From Macrocystis pyrifera (taxonomy: Eukaryota; Sar; Phaeophyceae; Laminariales; Laminariaceae), in NCBI GenBank assembly GCA_031763025.1, contig JASSKH010000009.1, positions 1,116,001 through 1,180,000 of the forward strand: a stretch of DNA of 64,000 bases. Direction: 5' to 3'. The notes under the pieces are model-generated. The model was given only the letters and a program-made list of their open reading frames with translations. It did not search any database and was not told the origin of the DNA. A program made the translations under genes and the position numbers. Each line of letters starts with the position of its first letter. Position 1 is the first letter of the stretch. This document shows positions 46,084-57,307 of the stretch, piece after piece.

Positions 46084-46780
46084 CCTTGCTTAACAGCGGG
46101 GTTGTAAGAGTACCGAAATACACGACGAGGATCGCAAAATGAAAGCGAAGTAAGAAGTAATCGACAGACGAATAGACAGAAGATGTCTGCACGACACTAC
46201 GGTCAGAGAGCGGACGACTACACAATAAGCGATAGATTGACAAAAGATCTCTGTGCCGTGAAATATAAGAGATCCCCAACAAGCAAATCCGCAACAACAG
46301 CATTTCCGATGTATCTTCAACAGCGGCGTTATAAGAGTACTGAACAAGACGACGATCACAAAATAGTCGACAAACGAATAGACAGAAGATGCCTGCACCA
46401 CACAGAGGATAGCAAAATGAAAGCGACTTCAAAAGTAAACAACATACGAATAGACACATGTCTGTACCACACAGAGGATCGCAACATAATAGTATAGCCC
46501 TGAAGGCGTATGCTCTTGTGCACTTGACGCTCTGCCATCGATCGTCGCGCGCTCGCATGCTCTTGTGCACTTGTGGTGTAGGTACAGCAGTATGATATCT
46601 ATATGCGCTCCTGCTCCGTCGCCCTGAAGGCATGCTCTTGTGCACTTGTGGTGTTTGTTGGAACAGCAGTATGACGGAATCTATACTCGTTCAGTCCCTC
46701 GGGTGGTGTTGGTACAGTATGGGTATGGTGTGGTCCACGCAGAGGATGGCAACATTCAAGTATAGCCAGCACTCGTGACT
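46084..46780. repeat. minisatellites with ~130-bp and ~100-bp units
   Basis: 46084-46500 repeats CAGCGG(G/C)GTT(G/A)TAAGAGTA, ACGAATAGACA and CACACAGAGGAT three times with drift. 46500-46700 repeats TGCTCTTGTGCACTTG three times. Between 44996 and 46083 I see only short G/C runs and no gene. Following it, 47140-47300 is a GGTATGGTAC-rich stretch. Confidence 0.6.
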
Positions 46781-47449
46781 CAACCGACAGCCTCTCGTAG
46801 CCAACTAGCGGATGGTGAGCGTTCACACGATGGCGACCCACCCGGTAAACGCTGCGGTCCCAGAGACCTAACACGCTCGTCGCGTGACTGCTCTCTTGTT
46901 CAGCCTGCGCAGCCTGACTATAGTTCTAAACGCCGACAGCATTGCTGCTGTTGCAGGGTGATGGCTGCGAGTTCTTGCTATACACCGAGAAGCGGGTTGT
47001 ACTTGGTTGGGTTGGGGATTTGGATTGTATGGCGGTGTTATATATGTGCGCTCCTGCTGTGCAGTGCTCCTGCTGCATACGCTGCGGAGCTGTGCTCGTA
47101 TGGTTGAGCCCCTTGGTTCAACAGCATTATCTTTGATATTCGTATGATTGAGCCCCTCGGGTGGTGTAGGTACAGTATAGATGTGGTATGGTACGTGGTA
47201 CGGTACGGTGTGTGATGTGGTGCGGCACGGTATTGTATGTGATATCGTATGGTGGTATGGTATGATGGTACGATTTGTTTGGTGGATACACTAATGTACA
47301 TGGAAAAAACCGCGATATGTTGATATGGTGTGTTTCTGGTATGGTATGATGGTGCGGAGTGGTGGATGTATTATATGGTTAAATGTTGCCTGGTAGTATC
47401 GTATGTGTCAGTATATAAGGTCCGTAAGAGTCGAGTACCTATGGCCTCT

Positions 47450-47745
47450 CTGATTGGTCCACGTCACACACCCGTACAGCAGGGTCTCAATCACCGCCGC
47501 CTTCAGCATTCGGGACTTTCAGGCTAAGGGGGGCGGTCGTCCTATCATACAGCTCCGGGCCGAACCGTTTGAGGCATACTCGCATGAGACGGATCCGTCG
47601 GTCGATTTCGAGCGAGAGGTCAGCGTTTTCGTGGATAATGCCGCCTAGGTATAAGAATTGGGCCGTCTGCTTATACCTCTGGCCTGCTGCTTCGATGACG
47701 AGCGGTGGTGCGAGCGTTTTCTGTAGATTATGCCTATGCTACTCG
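47450..47745 (-). mobile_element. LINE-2 RT fragment
   Basis: It matches 49580-49725 nearly word for word (CACACCCGTACAGCAGGGTC, CATACTCGCATGAGACGGAT). Minus-strand frames read like an RT thumb (RMLKAAVIETLLYG, GSVSCEYASNGSA) but are frameshifted. Confidence 0.65.
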
Positions 47746-47754
47746 TGTGTGTGT

Positions 47755-48400
47755 TGTTCACATTAAATCGTTCTTTCGACCCGTCGACATCCAGCACAAC
47801 CAGTGTTCGTGCCGATTCTTCAATCCCACAGAGATACAAGTTATGTGGTCACAAAACTACGCCACAAAGATACTACGTTACCACGTATGCGGTAAGCACA
47901 GGAGTGGACAATGCAATGCCATGTCATCATACTGGAAACGACAGGCACGACATACACATTCTATAAAATAGAGAATCGAAAAAAAACAAAGAAACACGAA
48001 AACAAAGAAGACGAATCGAAGGAGAAGAAGAAAACTAGAAGCAACAAACTGTCGTGCCCCCCCGCAGGGGATGTGGCAGACACTTGAAAAGAACGAGCGG
48101 GAAAAAAAGAAGAAAAGACCACTATTAATACTTGTAAACAGAGTAAGATCAAGACTAAGAACCAAGGGAAAATAACAGGCAAACCAAAGAACAAAGCACC
48201 CTCCAGGTAGCGGCAGCAGTTTGTGGTACGAGTAGCATAGTCAGGTTCTGCCTGCTAGTCCGCCTGGTACCTTGCTATCCTGCCTGTCGCCTCCGTCCTG
48301 CGTTCGTTCGTCAACTATGCCCAGCCCCTCGGCGTCAGACACTACGAAACAAGCAAAGCAGGCTCGTCATCCACCCACGCCACACGACTCCTTCAATAAG
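47755..48400 (+). repeat. composite repeat BC, complete reference copy
   Basis: B part 47755-47965 (CGTCGACATCCAGCACAACC, GTGGTCACAAAACTACGCCA, CATACTGGAAACGACAGGCA), A-rich middle, CAGGGGATGTGGCAGACACT, then C part to CGTCATCCACCCACGCCACA. Read on the other strand it ends in GT/AC-rich sequence. The inverted partner lies at 50290-51295. A TRIM abuts its right end. Confidence 0.7.
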
Positions 48401-48401
48401 G

Positions 48402-48721
48402 TGTTAAGTCCGTTGGGCTAAAGGTAAAAGGTTAACCAATCGCCTACCCAATCTAAGCCTCATAACACTCTCCCCCCCTGGAACGGACCGGGGGTAAACG
48501 GGTCGATGCGTGACACCAACACGCCGTTCCATTTTTCTGGGGATCCATAAGTATTTTTTCAGATTCTTGACATGAAGGAATTCACTTTTCTTTAAAAAGC
48601 GATTTCATGGTGGACGTGAGATTCGAACTCATGACCAACGACCCATGTCCTGCCGTCTTCGCCATTTGTCAAGGTCTTAGTCCGTCGGGCTAAAGATAAT
48701 CGCCCACCCAATCTCATAGCA
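48402..48721 (-). mobile_element. TRIM-1 complete copy
   Basis: Minus strand: 5' LTR (48667-48721, internally deleted), TGGCGAAGACGGCAGGAC primer site (48647-48664), interior with GAGTTCGAATCTCACGTCCA, polypurine tract next to the 3' LTR (48402-48467; TGTTATGAGGCTTAG to TTAACA). About 320 bp, no coding frame. The paired structure at 59731-60073 confirms the boundaries. Confidence 0.8.
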
Positions 48722-48769
48722 AAGGCTTATCAATAGAAGAAAGGAATAGAAAGAAATAAAATGAAAATC

Positions 48770-49070
48770 ACAGAGGTTCAGCGCAAGAAAGAAAGAAAAA
48801 AAGAAGACAAGGAAAGACCAATGTAAAGAACACACACACACTTCCGAACCAGCTGCACCACAGCTGGCGGCACGAGTAGCATAGGCATGTTCTACTTCCT
48901 AGTCGGCCTGGTACCTTGCTACCCTGTCTGCCGTGTCCTTCCTACTTTCGTCCACTGCAGTTTCCCTTCTACTTCTCCTGTTCCCCCCCCTCCCCGCATT
49001 CCCTTGGTTAAGTTTTCTGCCACTCCTCCTGTTGCCCCCCCTCCCATTCCCTTGGACATCACCCACGGCG
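48770..49070 (-). repeat. composite repeat BC, C-part fragment, CT-rich
   Basis: It contains GGCACGAGTAGCATAGGCAT and GTCGGCCTGGTACCTTGCTA as in 48220-48285, then CTCCTGTTCCCCCCCCTCCC-type sequence. No coding content. Confidence 0.5.
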
Positions 49071-49140
49071 GATGCGCAGCGCTACCTACTCAGCCTCATC
49101 CTCGTGCCACCTCACCATGATGAACTGTTCGGCTGATTCG

Positions 49141-49735
49141 AGGATCTCTCGGTACCACTTCCCTGTTTTTTTTGCAGCAGTGGACCACAGCTCGGTCTCA
49201 ACTCCAAACACGAAGGGGGCAAGTTTCGCTAACCCTTCGGTGGCTCGGAGCTCCCTACTAAGGTCTTCGACAGTCGACTATGCATCTACGCCAAGTCCTC
49301 AACTGCCCGCCAGGTCTCGGGTTCTCTCCGCCAGCCATCGTCCCGAAAATTACCCGACTGGGTAATCGCTCCTTGCTTTGTCGTGCCACGCCTCCCGCAA
49401 AGAAGAGCCGCCGTTTACGAATGGTTGTTTCGATGCTCTCGCAACGTGTCATCTTGAGGGCCTTGGCGCACGAGAGGGTGGCGTGGTCAGTACGAAGTCG
49501 GCGCTGGAAGTCAGTAATGACTTGCAACAGGACTTGATGGTGAGCAGTTCGAAGCTTGGCAAAGTGTTCCGCTCTGAGGGTTCACGTCACACACCCGTAC
49601 AGCAGGGTCTCAATCACCTCGGCCTTCAGCATTCGGACTTTCAGGCTAAGGGGGGCGGTCGTCCTATCATACAATTCCGGGCCGAACCGTTTGAGGCATA
49701 CTCGCATGAGACGGATCCGTCGGCCACCAACTGTG
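49141..49735 (-). pseudogene. LINE-2: C-terminal region of a non-LTR reverse transcriptase, broken
   Basis: Minus-strand frame 49527-49258 reads MQVITDFQRRLRTDHATLSC, AKALKMTRCESIETTIRKRR and LFFAGGVARQSKERLPSRVI, then FGTMAGGENPRPG. This is the post-RT region of a LINE (an arginine-rich segment and a G-RP linker are typical). Upstream (49735-49570) RT thumb sequence is frameshifted. Downstream it reads towards a degraded C-terminus. Two more fragments lie at 1-130 and 47450-47745. Not functional. Confidence 0.65.
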
Positions 49736-49946
49736 TGCAGCTGGTACGAACGTGGTCTCCCTTGGTCTTCTTTGCGTTTTTCTTGTTTTTATTTTTGCGC
49801 TTGATCCCCTGTGATTTTCATTTTATTTCTTTTTCTTCCTTTCTCAGTTCTTCTATTGATGAGACTTGATGTGAAAAACACAGGCACTGCATAATAATGT
49901 AGTGTCTCTGTGGCGTGATTTTCATTTTGTTTCTTTCTATTCCTTT

Positions 49947-50285
49947 CTATCGGCTTCCCCGGTGGCTTGGTAGGTGGTCCGCGTGCCTATCAAGATCAAT
50001 TTCGTGGGTTCAAGCCTCACCAAGTGCATGCTCGTAGGGACTTTTTCTTGGATAAAAAAATGATACGCGGAAAGCGCGAGAGCGTGAGTTTTAGCTACAT
50101 TCGATGAAAATCGACGAGCAGAGAGAATGCTGAACCCTATGCGCAACAAAAAATAAAGTCACGTACCGGGGGGGAGAAGGGACAACACCTGTGACCACGG
50201 CTTGTCCAGAAGATCTCTGAGGATAAAAACCTCCTACGAGCTAAAATAGTAGGCTGGAAAGTAAAAGTGATATATAAAAAAAAAG
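49947..50285 (+). mobile_element. SINE-S full-length copy
   Basis: Head CCCCGGTGGCTTGGTAGGTG, B box GGGTTCAAGCCTCACC, complete body, A-rich end at 50275-50284. A B-part remnant (GTAGTGTCTCTGTGGCG) immediately precedes it. Confidence 0.88.
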
Positions 50286-50289
50286 ATGA

Positions 50290-51293
50290 TCAGCCTTATT
50301 AAAGGAGTCGTGTGGCGTGGGTGGATGACGAACCTGGTTTGCGTGTTTCGTAGTGTCTGACGCCGAGGGGCTGGACATAGTTGACGAACGCAGGACGGAT
50401 ACGGCAGTCAGGGTAGCAAGGTACCAGGCGGACTAGCAGGGAGAACCTGGCTATCCTACTCGTACCACAAACTGCTGCCGCTACCTGGGGGGTGCTTTGT
50501 GCTTTGGTTTACCTGTTATTTTCCCTTGATTCTTAGTCTCACTCTGTTTGCAAGTAGTGGTGTTTTTTTTTTTCTTTTCTTTTCTTTCCAGTTCGTTATT
50601 TTTGAGTGTCTGCCACATCCCCTGCGGGGGGAGCACGACAGTTTGTTCCTTCTATTATTTTTCTTTTTTCATTTTTTTTTTTTTCTCTTTCGATTTGGCT
50701 TCTTGTTTTTGTTTATGTTTTCTCTTTTTTTCGTTTCGTTTCTCTATTTCATAGAATGTGTATGTCGTCCCTGTCGGTTTTTTTTTTTTTTTTTTTTCAT
50801 CATCACTTTTACTTTCCAGCCCACTCGTAGGAGGTTTTACCCTCGACGATCTTCTGGACAAGCCGTGGTCACAGGTGTCGTCCCTTCTCCCCCCCGGTAC
50901 GTGCCTTTATTTTTTATCGCGCATAGGGTTCAGCATTCCCACTGCTCGTCGATTTTCATCGAGTGTACAGCTAACTCACGCTCTCGCGCTTTCCGCTAAT
51001 CAATTTTTTATGCAAGAAAAAGTCCCTACGAGCATGCACTTGGTGAGACTCGAACTCACGAAATTGATCTTGATAGGCTCGCGGATCACCTACCAAGCCA
51101 CCGGGGACGCCGGCCGTATCCAGTATGATGACATGGCATTGCATATTGCTAACTGTGTACGTGGCAACGTAGTATCTCTGTGGCGTAGCTTTGTGACCAC
51201 AGAACTTGTATCTCTTCTAAGATTGAACAATCGGCACGGACACTGGTTGTGCTGGATGTCGACAGGTAGAAAGAACAGTTTAATGTGAAGAAC

Positions 51294-51295
<2 letters not shown>
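50290..51295 (-). repeat. composite repeat BC copy split by a SINE
   Basis: The C part (50290-50775) ends TTCATAGAATGTGTATGTCG TCCCTGTCGG. The B part (51113-51295) resumes CGTATCCAGTATGATGACAT and runs to AATGTGAAGAACAC. The intact junction is seen at 47930-47975. SINE-S 50781-51112 lies exactly between, in the same orientation as the source gap. The unit ends in a clean (AAC)n run at 51296-51322. Confidence 0.75.
50781..51112 (-). mobile_element. SINE-S full-length copy nested in composite repeat
   Basis: T-run (A tail on the minus strand) at 50779-50798, body complement (CTTCTGGACAAGCCGTGGTC), B-box complement GGTGAGACTCGAACTCACG, head complement CTACCAAGCCACCGGGGAC. Confidence 0.88.
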
Positions 51296-51321
<26 letters not shown>

Positions 51322-51324
<3 letters not shown>

Positions 51325-51425
51325 GCTTTCACATCTCTCCAGGATTGAAGAGTCGGCACGGACACTGATGGTTGTGCTGGATGTCGACGGGTAGAAAGTA
51401 GAAAGAAGTGTTTAATGTGAAAAAC
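51322..51425 (-). repeat. second B-part copy after the (AAC)n run
   Basis: CTCTCCAGGATTGAAGAGTC, GGCACGGACACTGATGGTTG and TAGAAAGAAGTGTTTAATGT, ending in ACACGCACA. It lies in the same orientation directly after the previous copy's tail. Confidence 0.65.
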
Positions 51426-51429
51426 ACGC

Positions 51430-52454
51430 ACAGCCAGTGTCACATATCATACACGTGCTACATTTTAAAATAGAACAGTAAAGCAAACGTGCATATGCCA
51501 GCTATCTGGCATGCAATATAAGAATTAGTATTAGGCTTGCCATCCGACAATGTGCAGCATGATGAGCTTCACCGTTGATAGATCGAAACATTCCTGAAAG
51601 AACAAATACCCGGATACAAAGGGAACCTATGCACAAGGTCTATCTATCTATCTTCTATGTCTACTTCCCTTTATGCTTCATCTACGATACTCTATGTGTT
51701 GTCTTCACTCACTCCTACATCTTCTGTCTTACTATGTGCTCGTTACTTTCTATTTTTAAATCCTAAGCCGCATCCAAGCTCCATCCCCACGCCATCGGTG
51801 TGGGTCTGTCATCTCGCCCCCTAAGCTGGAATCTAAATCGCGATACCCTCCTCGAAATGGCGACCTGAGTAGTCACCGAGACTATTTGGAGTATATAATA
51901 CCAGGTATAATACTGCAGCATGGTATATACCTGAAAAAACACATTGAATGCGCGAGGGAGGAGTTTCATATATATACTGCATAGTGTTGAAACAAGGACT
52001 TGAGAGCTCGTTACCGCGACATCGCCGTCATCGGGAGCAGACACTATATAGTTTGGCATATATACTCGTATATATCGATATACTACTAATAGTAGTATAC
52101 CAGGTACTGTTGCTGTAGCCTATACCAGGCACAACACTATTACAATAAGTACACCATAACACCGAGCGACCGGAACAACGACTGCTGTCCAACTAAACCC
52201 CACCTAATATCGGGACGTTGCTCTTTTTGCAGAGCATATTTATTTACACACCACAAACCCCAAGGAATATTGCGGTACTGTACCGGTAGGACGAACTGTC
52301 TGCCAGTATCCGTGCTGGTTGCGTGCGGCTTGTCCCGAGATGGCCATCGAACGGTCACAACACCCCCACACTCTGACCACGCCAGTAGGGCTTACCATGT
52401 ATTCAAGAAAATATTTGACACACATTGCGTGCGAGACAAGGGACTATTGCTATC
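51430..52454. other. no gene recognised
   Basis: It has a short repeated word GCTTGCCATCCGACAATGTG (51535; also at 60510), TCTA repeats near 51640, TACCAGGTA words at about 51900 and 52099 and AT-rich sequence. No exon or repeat family recognised. Confidence 0.4.
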
Positions 52455-54163
52455 CAATGGCTCTGCTGTGGTCATTCACACAATGTCAAGGTGCTTGACG
52501 ACGTTGCAAGTTGTAGGCTGTTGTATTAGTTGCTGCTTGCCTCGCCGGATGTCTTCTGAACGAAGGGGCGAGACACTCATCAACCAGACAGGCGATAACG
52601 CCTGCCAGGTACTATGAGGGGACATTTGCCACAAATCATAAAGCCACAACAGGGAGAGGGGATACCATAACACTAGCCCACCCTGAAGCGCCGTACATGC
52701 AAATTCGTAGAAAACTCAGGTAGGAACCAAAGCGATCCGAAGGATTCGCAGAATTAATCGATGCGGCTCTTCACAACCCCCTCCCACACCTCTAACTTGT
52801 GAAGCTGAAGTCGATTTCACGTGGACACTGCGAATCAGACAGCAACAAGCCCGAAAATACGGGTTACGCGAAAGTAGGAAAAACAAACTAGAACTACCCG
52901 GAAGCTAAATCGAGGACCAAAACTCGAGGAAGCGCTGTCGCTCGCGTAACCAGGAGCGATATAAGGTAAGGCTAGTCGAGCAATGTGCCTTTAGTTGGCT
53001 GCAAGTACCTGAAAACGAAACACGAAGGAAATATATACATATGCTGCACTACCCACAGCGAAGGCACGGGGCGCTTCTACGATATCAAAAACAGAAACGG
53101 GGGGGGGTACTGACACGGAACATGTACTGGCGCGACGGAGCTCTACATCTGGAACAACAGTGCCGGGTCCGGGTGCCATAAGCAGAGGGAGGGGTGAATA
53201 CGAAGGCCGAACGCCCTCGGGTTCCACCTCACTAACATCAAAAGTTGCACTAAGCGCACTATCGCCCGTTCATACTAAGAATAGAGGGCGCTGCACCGGG
53301 CACGGAAAGCACAAGGGGGGCCGAGCCGATCACGAAAACAAATGCTGGAGAGTTAGCGTGACGTACATCATACACCCGAGAAAGGCTCGGCCGACGACCT
53401 TGCTGCGCCCAGAACGGAACTGGCTGTCCGGAGTGTTGTTCTGGGGCCAGCGTGCATCTCGCTTTGTCCGAGCTTGCAGCGGGCTGCAGAGTCGAACCAG
53501 CGGCAAGCGTTGGTGAAAGGAATGAGGGTCTACCTGTTGCCATCAGTGACAGAGGGGCTGTGGCACTACCAAAAACAGCAGCAATGACACAAATGCTCGT
53601 GATACCAACAAACGAACAACCAGGCAGACCGGGAGGGCGCAAAACATCCTCTGCGTCGCACGGACCGACATCGCATGGGCCTATAGCGGCTATTGCACCA
53701 GTCTCACCGCGCGACTTGCTGGGGAAGCGGTGGATATAATACTCTCGAACGCAATCACCGAAAAGAGAAGACATCAAATAAACAGCAAGAGGCCGAAAAA
53801 GCAGGCAACAAGAACGAATAGCCAAGTTATCGCCGAAACATGAATCAGACCTCGAACATGTGTCAAAAGCGTCTATAGTAGTCGACGACGCCAGTGTGAA
53901 GTGTAAGCAGCGCGAACCTAAGCACCGACTACTGCTAGCAGGTGTGCCTCTGGCTCCGCTCTGGTCACTCACACAAGGTGTTTGACGATGGTTGGAAGTT
54001 ACAAACTCTTGTATTAGTTACTGCTTGCCTCGCCGGATGTCTTCTGAACGTAGGAACGAGGAACTCATCAGCCAGGCAGTCGATAGCGCCTGCCAGGTAA
54101 TGATGAGGGGACACTTGCTACGAAATCATAACGACGCGACAGGGGAGAGGGGATACCATAACA
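52455..54163 (+). mobile_element. non-autonomous LTR element (LTR-E2), about 1.7 kb
   Basis: Direct repeats of about 215 bp at 52455-52672 and 53945-54163 share CTCGCCGGATGTCTTCTGAA and AGAGGGGATACCATAACA. Directly after the left copy the leader CTAGCCCACCCTGAAGCGCC and GATGCGGCTCTTCACAACC follows, homologous to the leader of LTR-E at 57586 although the LTRs differ. The interior has no gag or pol; a 237-codon open frame on the minus strand (53259-53972) is low-complexity and probably chance. No standard TGG primer site. Confidence 0.65.
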
Positions 54164-54486
54164 GTTGACTGTGTCTGATTGACTTGGGCTTAAGGTAAGA
54201 CTTGGTTTTATGCGTCTCCTACTGTATGCAGTGACCCTCGCCCATTTTCTCGAATACGTGGGTATGCTACCCTCGACCGCACTCCTCCTTCTCCTCCTCT
54301 CGTTCTATTTTCTTGATATCAATCTTCTCTTCCTGCTTTCCACCCTTTGGCCACGTATGTAACCGCCTTTTTTTCTTCCAATCTCTTTTAGTTTTCTCTA
54401 CGATAGGTATTACTCACAAGTCACTTGGTGCCTCACCGGCATCTCTCTTCACAGTGACAGAGCCTCGACACGCATCATTCCATCAG

Positions 54487-56205
54487 GGGGGGGTGTACTC
54501 GATAGGAGAGATGTACTCGATCTCATGCATGGCCGTAGTCGTATGACCATAGACCCTCAGGGGGGGGGTACTCATTATCATGCATGGCCGTAGTCGTATG
54601 ATCATCAGAGGCGGGGGGGGGGGGGGGGCAGCGAGGCGGGGGGTCCCGCCGGGGAGGAGGGAGGAAGGGGCGTACTCATTTGTTGCTCACCTTAGTCATT
54701 TGACCATTGATCACGCATCCTTTTCGAGAAGGAGCACTGTCCCTACTCCTAGTTGCGACACCTCCAACATTGGAGAGGGGGGAGGAGGTGTAATTATGTC
54801 ATGCATGGCCGTAGTCGTATGAGCATATACCCTCGCACCCCTACAATGCCTACAATGCTGGGACGAGCACGTCTCGTGGGGGGGGAGCGTACTCATTTGC
54901 TGCTTGCCGTAGCCCTTTGACCATTGACCACGCATCCCTTTCCAGACGAAGCACCGTTCCTTCTCCTTATAGAGACACCAGCATGATTTGGCGCCCATTG
55001 CGTTTTTTTTCCCAAATACGCTCTTACGTAGAAAATTTTGGCCTACCTCATCCCGTTGGGGGGCTTTACTCATTGTCATGCATGACCGTGGTCGTATTTC
55101 TTACCATAGACCCTCGCACCATTACAACGCCGGGGCGGACCGCGTCGGGTTTTCACCGACCAGGCAGGCATTGCTTGCACCAAGCTTTGCAAAGCGCCGT
55201 GAGGTGTTCGGCGAGTCACGTGAAGGGTGGGCTGCATGCTACCAAGAAACGCTTGTGAGGCGGACGTCGCACCTTGTGCGTAATTTCTTCCATATAGATG
55301 ATAGCATCGACTCGAATTGCATCGATTTGCGATCTGGTGTGGCCAGAGACAGCGCAGGGGCGTGGTTCCTTGTAGTGGACGAAACGCTCAAGAAGGAATC
55401 ATCGGTCTCTTAAAAGGGGCCACCACACTGTCTCCCGCTTGAAAACGCCGCATGAATTGCTAGAAAACCAAGTTTAGGGCAGACTTTCTAATGCCACATC
55501 GTTTTACCTGGCAGACTTTTTGAGGGAGCTTTGATCGGGGTCGGGCAACGCAGTGCTGCAGGAAGGGGACAGTACGGAGTAGGCGGGGAGGGGGAAGGGA
55601 GATGGCAACAGGAGGGGGGTGGGTGGGGGGGGGAGAGGGAGATGGGGAGGGGGGGGGGCGTAGGGGGGAAGGCGTACTCATTTGTTCCTTGCCTCAGTGG
55701 TTTCCCATTGACCACGCATCCCTTTCGAGACGGAGCACCGTTCCTAGTCCTAATAGAGACACCTCCAACAGTTGGACGCCCATTATGTTGTTTCCAAATA
55801 CTGCATACCGTATAAACCTTTTGCTAGTCTTCTCCCTTCCCATTTCGCCGCCTGCGTCCACCATCTGTTTCCTCCTAGGATGGTAGTGATCGTTTTCTCG
55901 CTACTAACTTATGTGTACGAAGCTTCTCCATGTCACATTCGTCTCATTTTCTCATTTCCTCCTCTGACACACATCCCGTTCCTCCTTGCAAATGTCACGT
56001 TATTCACATTGTCCCACTGCATGAGTTCTATGAGGAGGAGGGGCACCTACTGCAGGAAGGGAGCCGTTCGGAGTAGGACGGGCGAGGGAGGGGGGGGGGG
56101 GGGGTACTCATTATCACGCATGGCCGTAGTCGTATAACCATAGACCCTCGCATTCCTACAATGCCTGGACGGAGCGCGTCGGGTTTTCACCGACCAGGCA
56201 GAGGG
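54487..56205 (-). mobile_element. array of LINE-1 3' ends and retroposon D units, all minus, each ending in poly-C
   Basis: D units: about 54487-54560, 54561-54610, 54793-54880, 55065-55230, 56085-56205 (GGCCGTAGTCGTATGACCAT core). LINE-1 3' ends: about 54670-54775, 54890-55045, 55680-56040 (GACCATTGAccACGCATCC core; the last reaches back into AACGATCxxTACCATCCT-type ORF sequence). Nearly every unit starts at a G-run (C tail). All share one orientation. Confidence 0.7.
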
Positions 56206-57004
56206 AGGGGGGAGGAGGAAGAGGGGGGGAGGGGAGAGGGGCAGGGGGGGGGCAGAAGTTGGTTGGAGTAGATACGGGAGGAGACGGACCTAATGGAAAA
56301 CAAGTTTAGGGGTTTGAAGAGGGATTAGCCATGAGCACGGGTGTAATTGGAGAGACCAAAACAAGGGACGACGTCTAGAACAAAAGGAAGTCGGCGCTGC
56401 GCTGCGTATGAACACTGCCGCCCTGATTTCCTCGTTTTTTATGGGAGCATACTACAGGCTTCGGGCAGTGTCGGTGCGTGGGTACTCCCTCATGCGTTGA
56501 GTGTCGTGGGCTTTGATGTCGGAGCAGCGTTGGCTTCTTGATGCAACACTCAGCGAGATAGAGCGTTCGATGTGCGTTGGCGTCGTGGGATATATTATTC
56601 GACACTTGCAATGTGATATGACTTGTCCTGCACCCTTGGAGATGTCGTTGGTATTTCCGAGTAATCGTTGAGGTAAATGCATCTGGTGTTTGGAATATCA
56701 TGGGGGTTTATTAGTGTGTGGGTTCTTGGCGGCTCGGACATACAACGTGTTGAAAAAAAAAAATGGCGCGCTGTCTTCGTGAAGGATCATTGGGTTCTTC
56801 CGAAGGGTCAAGCTTCTTTGCGGGGTGTCTCGCGATTCTTCAAGGTTTTCAACGGAACCACACGTGTATTTTACCGCCTTGATGCAGACGATGTTGGTAT
56901 AACTCTTCCCGTATGACGCCTTCAGCTATGAGCCACTATCATTGCTGTCAAGGTCTTGGACTCTCTTCCATGACGGGCGGCGTCAGCCGCTTAACCTTGT
57001 AGTA
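56206..57004. other. no gene firmly recognised; one protein-like frame
   Basis: After a G-rich stretch, 56700-56914 has a plus frame (RAVFVKDHWVLPKGQASLRG, then VSRFFKVFNGTTRVFYRLDA) that looks protein-like but is preceded by an A-run and has no identified family. It may be a relic. Confidence 0.3.
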
Positions 57005-57084
57005 TTACGGGGGCCCATAGTAAATAGCACCTATGGTATACATAAAAAACAATATTTGGTCCCATTTACTATGGTCCTCCGTAA
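57005..57084. mobile_element. MITE-M short copy
   Basis: TTACGGGGGCCCATAGTAAA and TTTACTATGGTCCTCCGTAA as termini, TA outside both. The shortest copy, 80 bp. Confidence 0.85.
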
Positions 57085-57307
57085 TAGTAATTGTAGTAAT
57101 AGCAATCCAAGCAGTAGCAGTGGTGCTAGTAGTGCCGGTAGCTGAATAGCGCCGGTTACAGCTATACCGGCGTTATGGAGGAACCACTACCTACAACGGT
57201 AGGTTTAACTATGGATGACATGTTATTAAGCTGAAGCCTCAACGCAAAAACTGTCCAGGACGAAACCTACAGTAGTAGTAGATGAACAAACAAAGTTTGG
57301 GAGTGAG

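Noticed and set aside
46084-46700. CRISPR-like array
   Set aside because: Repeats are long, drifting and lack unique equal-length spacers; this is a eukaryotic minisatellite.
53259-53972. Gag-like protein of the LTR-E2 element on the minus strand
   Set aside because: It is antisense to the element, Ser/Pro/Ala-rich and has no zinc knuckle or recognised domain.
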